Below, one piece after another: positions 63,018-64,000 of a stretch of 64,000 nucleotides of DNA. The notes under the pieces are model-generated. The model ran no database searches. It had not been told where the DNA came from and worked only from the letters and a program-made list of their open reading frames with translations. The translations under genes and the position numbers were made by a program. The stretch is from Rhynchospora pubera. Taxonomy: Eukaryota; Streptophyta; Magnoliopsida; Poales; Cyperaceae. The DNA lies in assembly GCA_028095005.1 (NCBI GenBank), contig CM051461.1, positions 169,577,144 to 169,641,143 on the forward strand, given 5' to 3'. Every line of letters begins with the position of its first letter. Position 1 is the first letter of the stretch.

Positions 63018-63421
63018 GGAGCGTTTGGATGGTATGGGAATAAGAAAGGAATAAGAATTTTAGGAAGAAAATATTGGAAAGTGTGTAATTTTGGGAAAAG
63101 TGAAAAGATGTTATTCTTGAAATAAGTAATGTTGTTTGGATGACGAGTTAAGAATAAGCAAATTGATATTAATTTAAATAAATTATTAAAAATTATTATT
63201 TTAATATTAAATAAAGTACTAATTAAAGAGCACATAAAATTTCATTTAGTTATTAGTATTTAGCTAATTTTGTTGAAATTATGTATATATAATTGTTAGA
63301 AAATGTTATTCCTAGGAAGAAATTATTCTTCTCCTTATTCCTAACTTGTTTGGATGTCTAGAAAGAAACTATTTTCAAGAAGAAGCTATTCTTCCTATTC
63401 CTAAGCAATCCAAATGACTGA
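63018..63421. mobile_element. Possible larger Tourist-like element
   Basis: Left end GGAGCGTTTGGATGG after ATA; right end AGCAATCCAAATGACTGA followed by ATA. TIRs share only the ATTTGGAT/GTTTGGAT core. GAATAAG words fill the interior. Confidence 0.35.
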
Positions 63422-64000
63422 ATAGGTTGTAAATAATTACATAGAAAACAAAAATACCTCTGTAACATTCTAGACCACAGAATTTTTTGGCCACATTGGA
63501 TCCTAGACTGAATTATGAATCTTTCCACGGCTCCACTGCATAGGACATTAGGACCTGACAATGACAGGCATCAAAGCAACAGTTGGGCGCTATTAATTCG
63601 GCTAAAATTTAAACTTTCTTATTTTCCTTTTGAAAATTCACATTTATTTTCTTATCCCTTTCTATATTTAAACTATACATTAATTACATTGAAAATTGTC
63701 CTAGAACTGATTCAAATTTCTGAGCCATTGAGAACCCTACAAAAGAGTACTTAGTGTTAATTCTCAACAGCCAATCTGGTTTAAGGTGACATCTTAGTAC
63801 CACAAATGGTCCGGTCCAGCCTTAAGAACTGAAGAGGACACGATCTTATCTTAATTGTACACAATCAGAGTCTGAGGAAACTTAAAAAAACCTAGTAGGT
63901 TATCACCCCAAAAAACAAAAAAAAAATTTGAAAAAATAGAAACTTCTACCTAGTCTTTTCCATTTCCGACTTATCTTTTTTTATTCAGTTTTCATTTTCT
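63422..64000. other. Non-coding end of window
   Basis: A 67-codon minus-strand frame (63358-63561) has no recognised motif. No gene supported. Confidence 0.35.

Overview
The window looks like nuclear DNA of a flowering plant, probably a eudicot. It is AT-rich, has a few widely spaced intron-containing genes (GT/AG splice sites, TATA boxes, CT-rich leaders) and is otherwise filled with plant transposon debris. No bacterial or organellar features were seen.

Region 1 (1-7.7 kb) is the main genic stretch. It holds the 3' part of an unidentified two-exon coding region (+), a complete-looking five-exon pectate lyase (-, 2676-5615) whose exon phases all join, a possible broken gene start at 6062 (+), and a small membrane-protein gene (-, 6921-7100) with a TATA box and a G-box upstream. 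Region 2 (8-24.4 kb) has no host gene that I can support. It holds many short elements with readable target-site duplications (TSDs): MULE-like (9 bp), hAT-like (8 bp) and Tourist/Harbinger-like (3 bp) elements, a 5'-truncated LINE, a nearly perfect 168-bp hairpin, and an old duplication (18.4-20.2 versus 21.8-23.3 kb). Region 3 (24.6-29 kb) has two oppositely oriented pieces of one LTR family around a ~100-bp tandem array. Region 4 (29-38.4 kb) has more MITEs and a small minus-strand gene (33.3-34.9 kb) with a leader intron that contains a MITE.

Region 5 (38486-51385) is one 12.9-kb CACTA (En/Spm) transposon with a 3-bp AGT TSD and CACTA termini. It has arrays of a perfect palindrome (core AGTACCGGTTTTTTATAAAA) at both ends and an extra array inside. 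It encodes a TNP2-type transposase, broken by a solo LTR, a stop codon and frameshifts. It also encodes a second multi-exon gene joining a Transposase_24-like region, a DUF8039-like region and a Ulp1 (C48) protease C-terminus. The element is therefore probably non-autonomous now.

Region 6 (51.4-64 kb) has a B-type cyclin pseudogene exon with an internal stop (52398-52607), a large GC-containing inverted repeat (54.7-56.3 kb), a MULE-like element with long TIRs (59.8-60.9 kb) and non-coding sequence. The clearest leads are the protease-carrying CACTA element with its palindrome arrays, the recently active 318-bp hAT MITE family (two copies with one visible difference, each with its own TSD), and the 168-bp hairpin. 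All domain names come from recognising sequence motifs; no database search was run.
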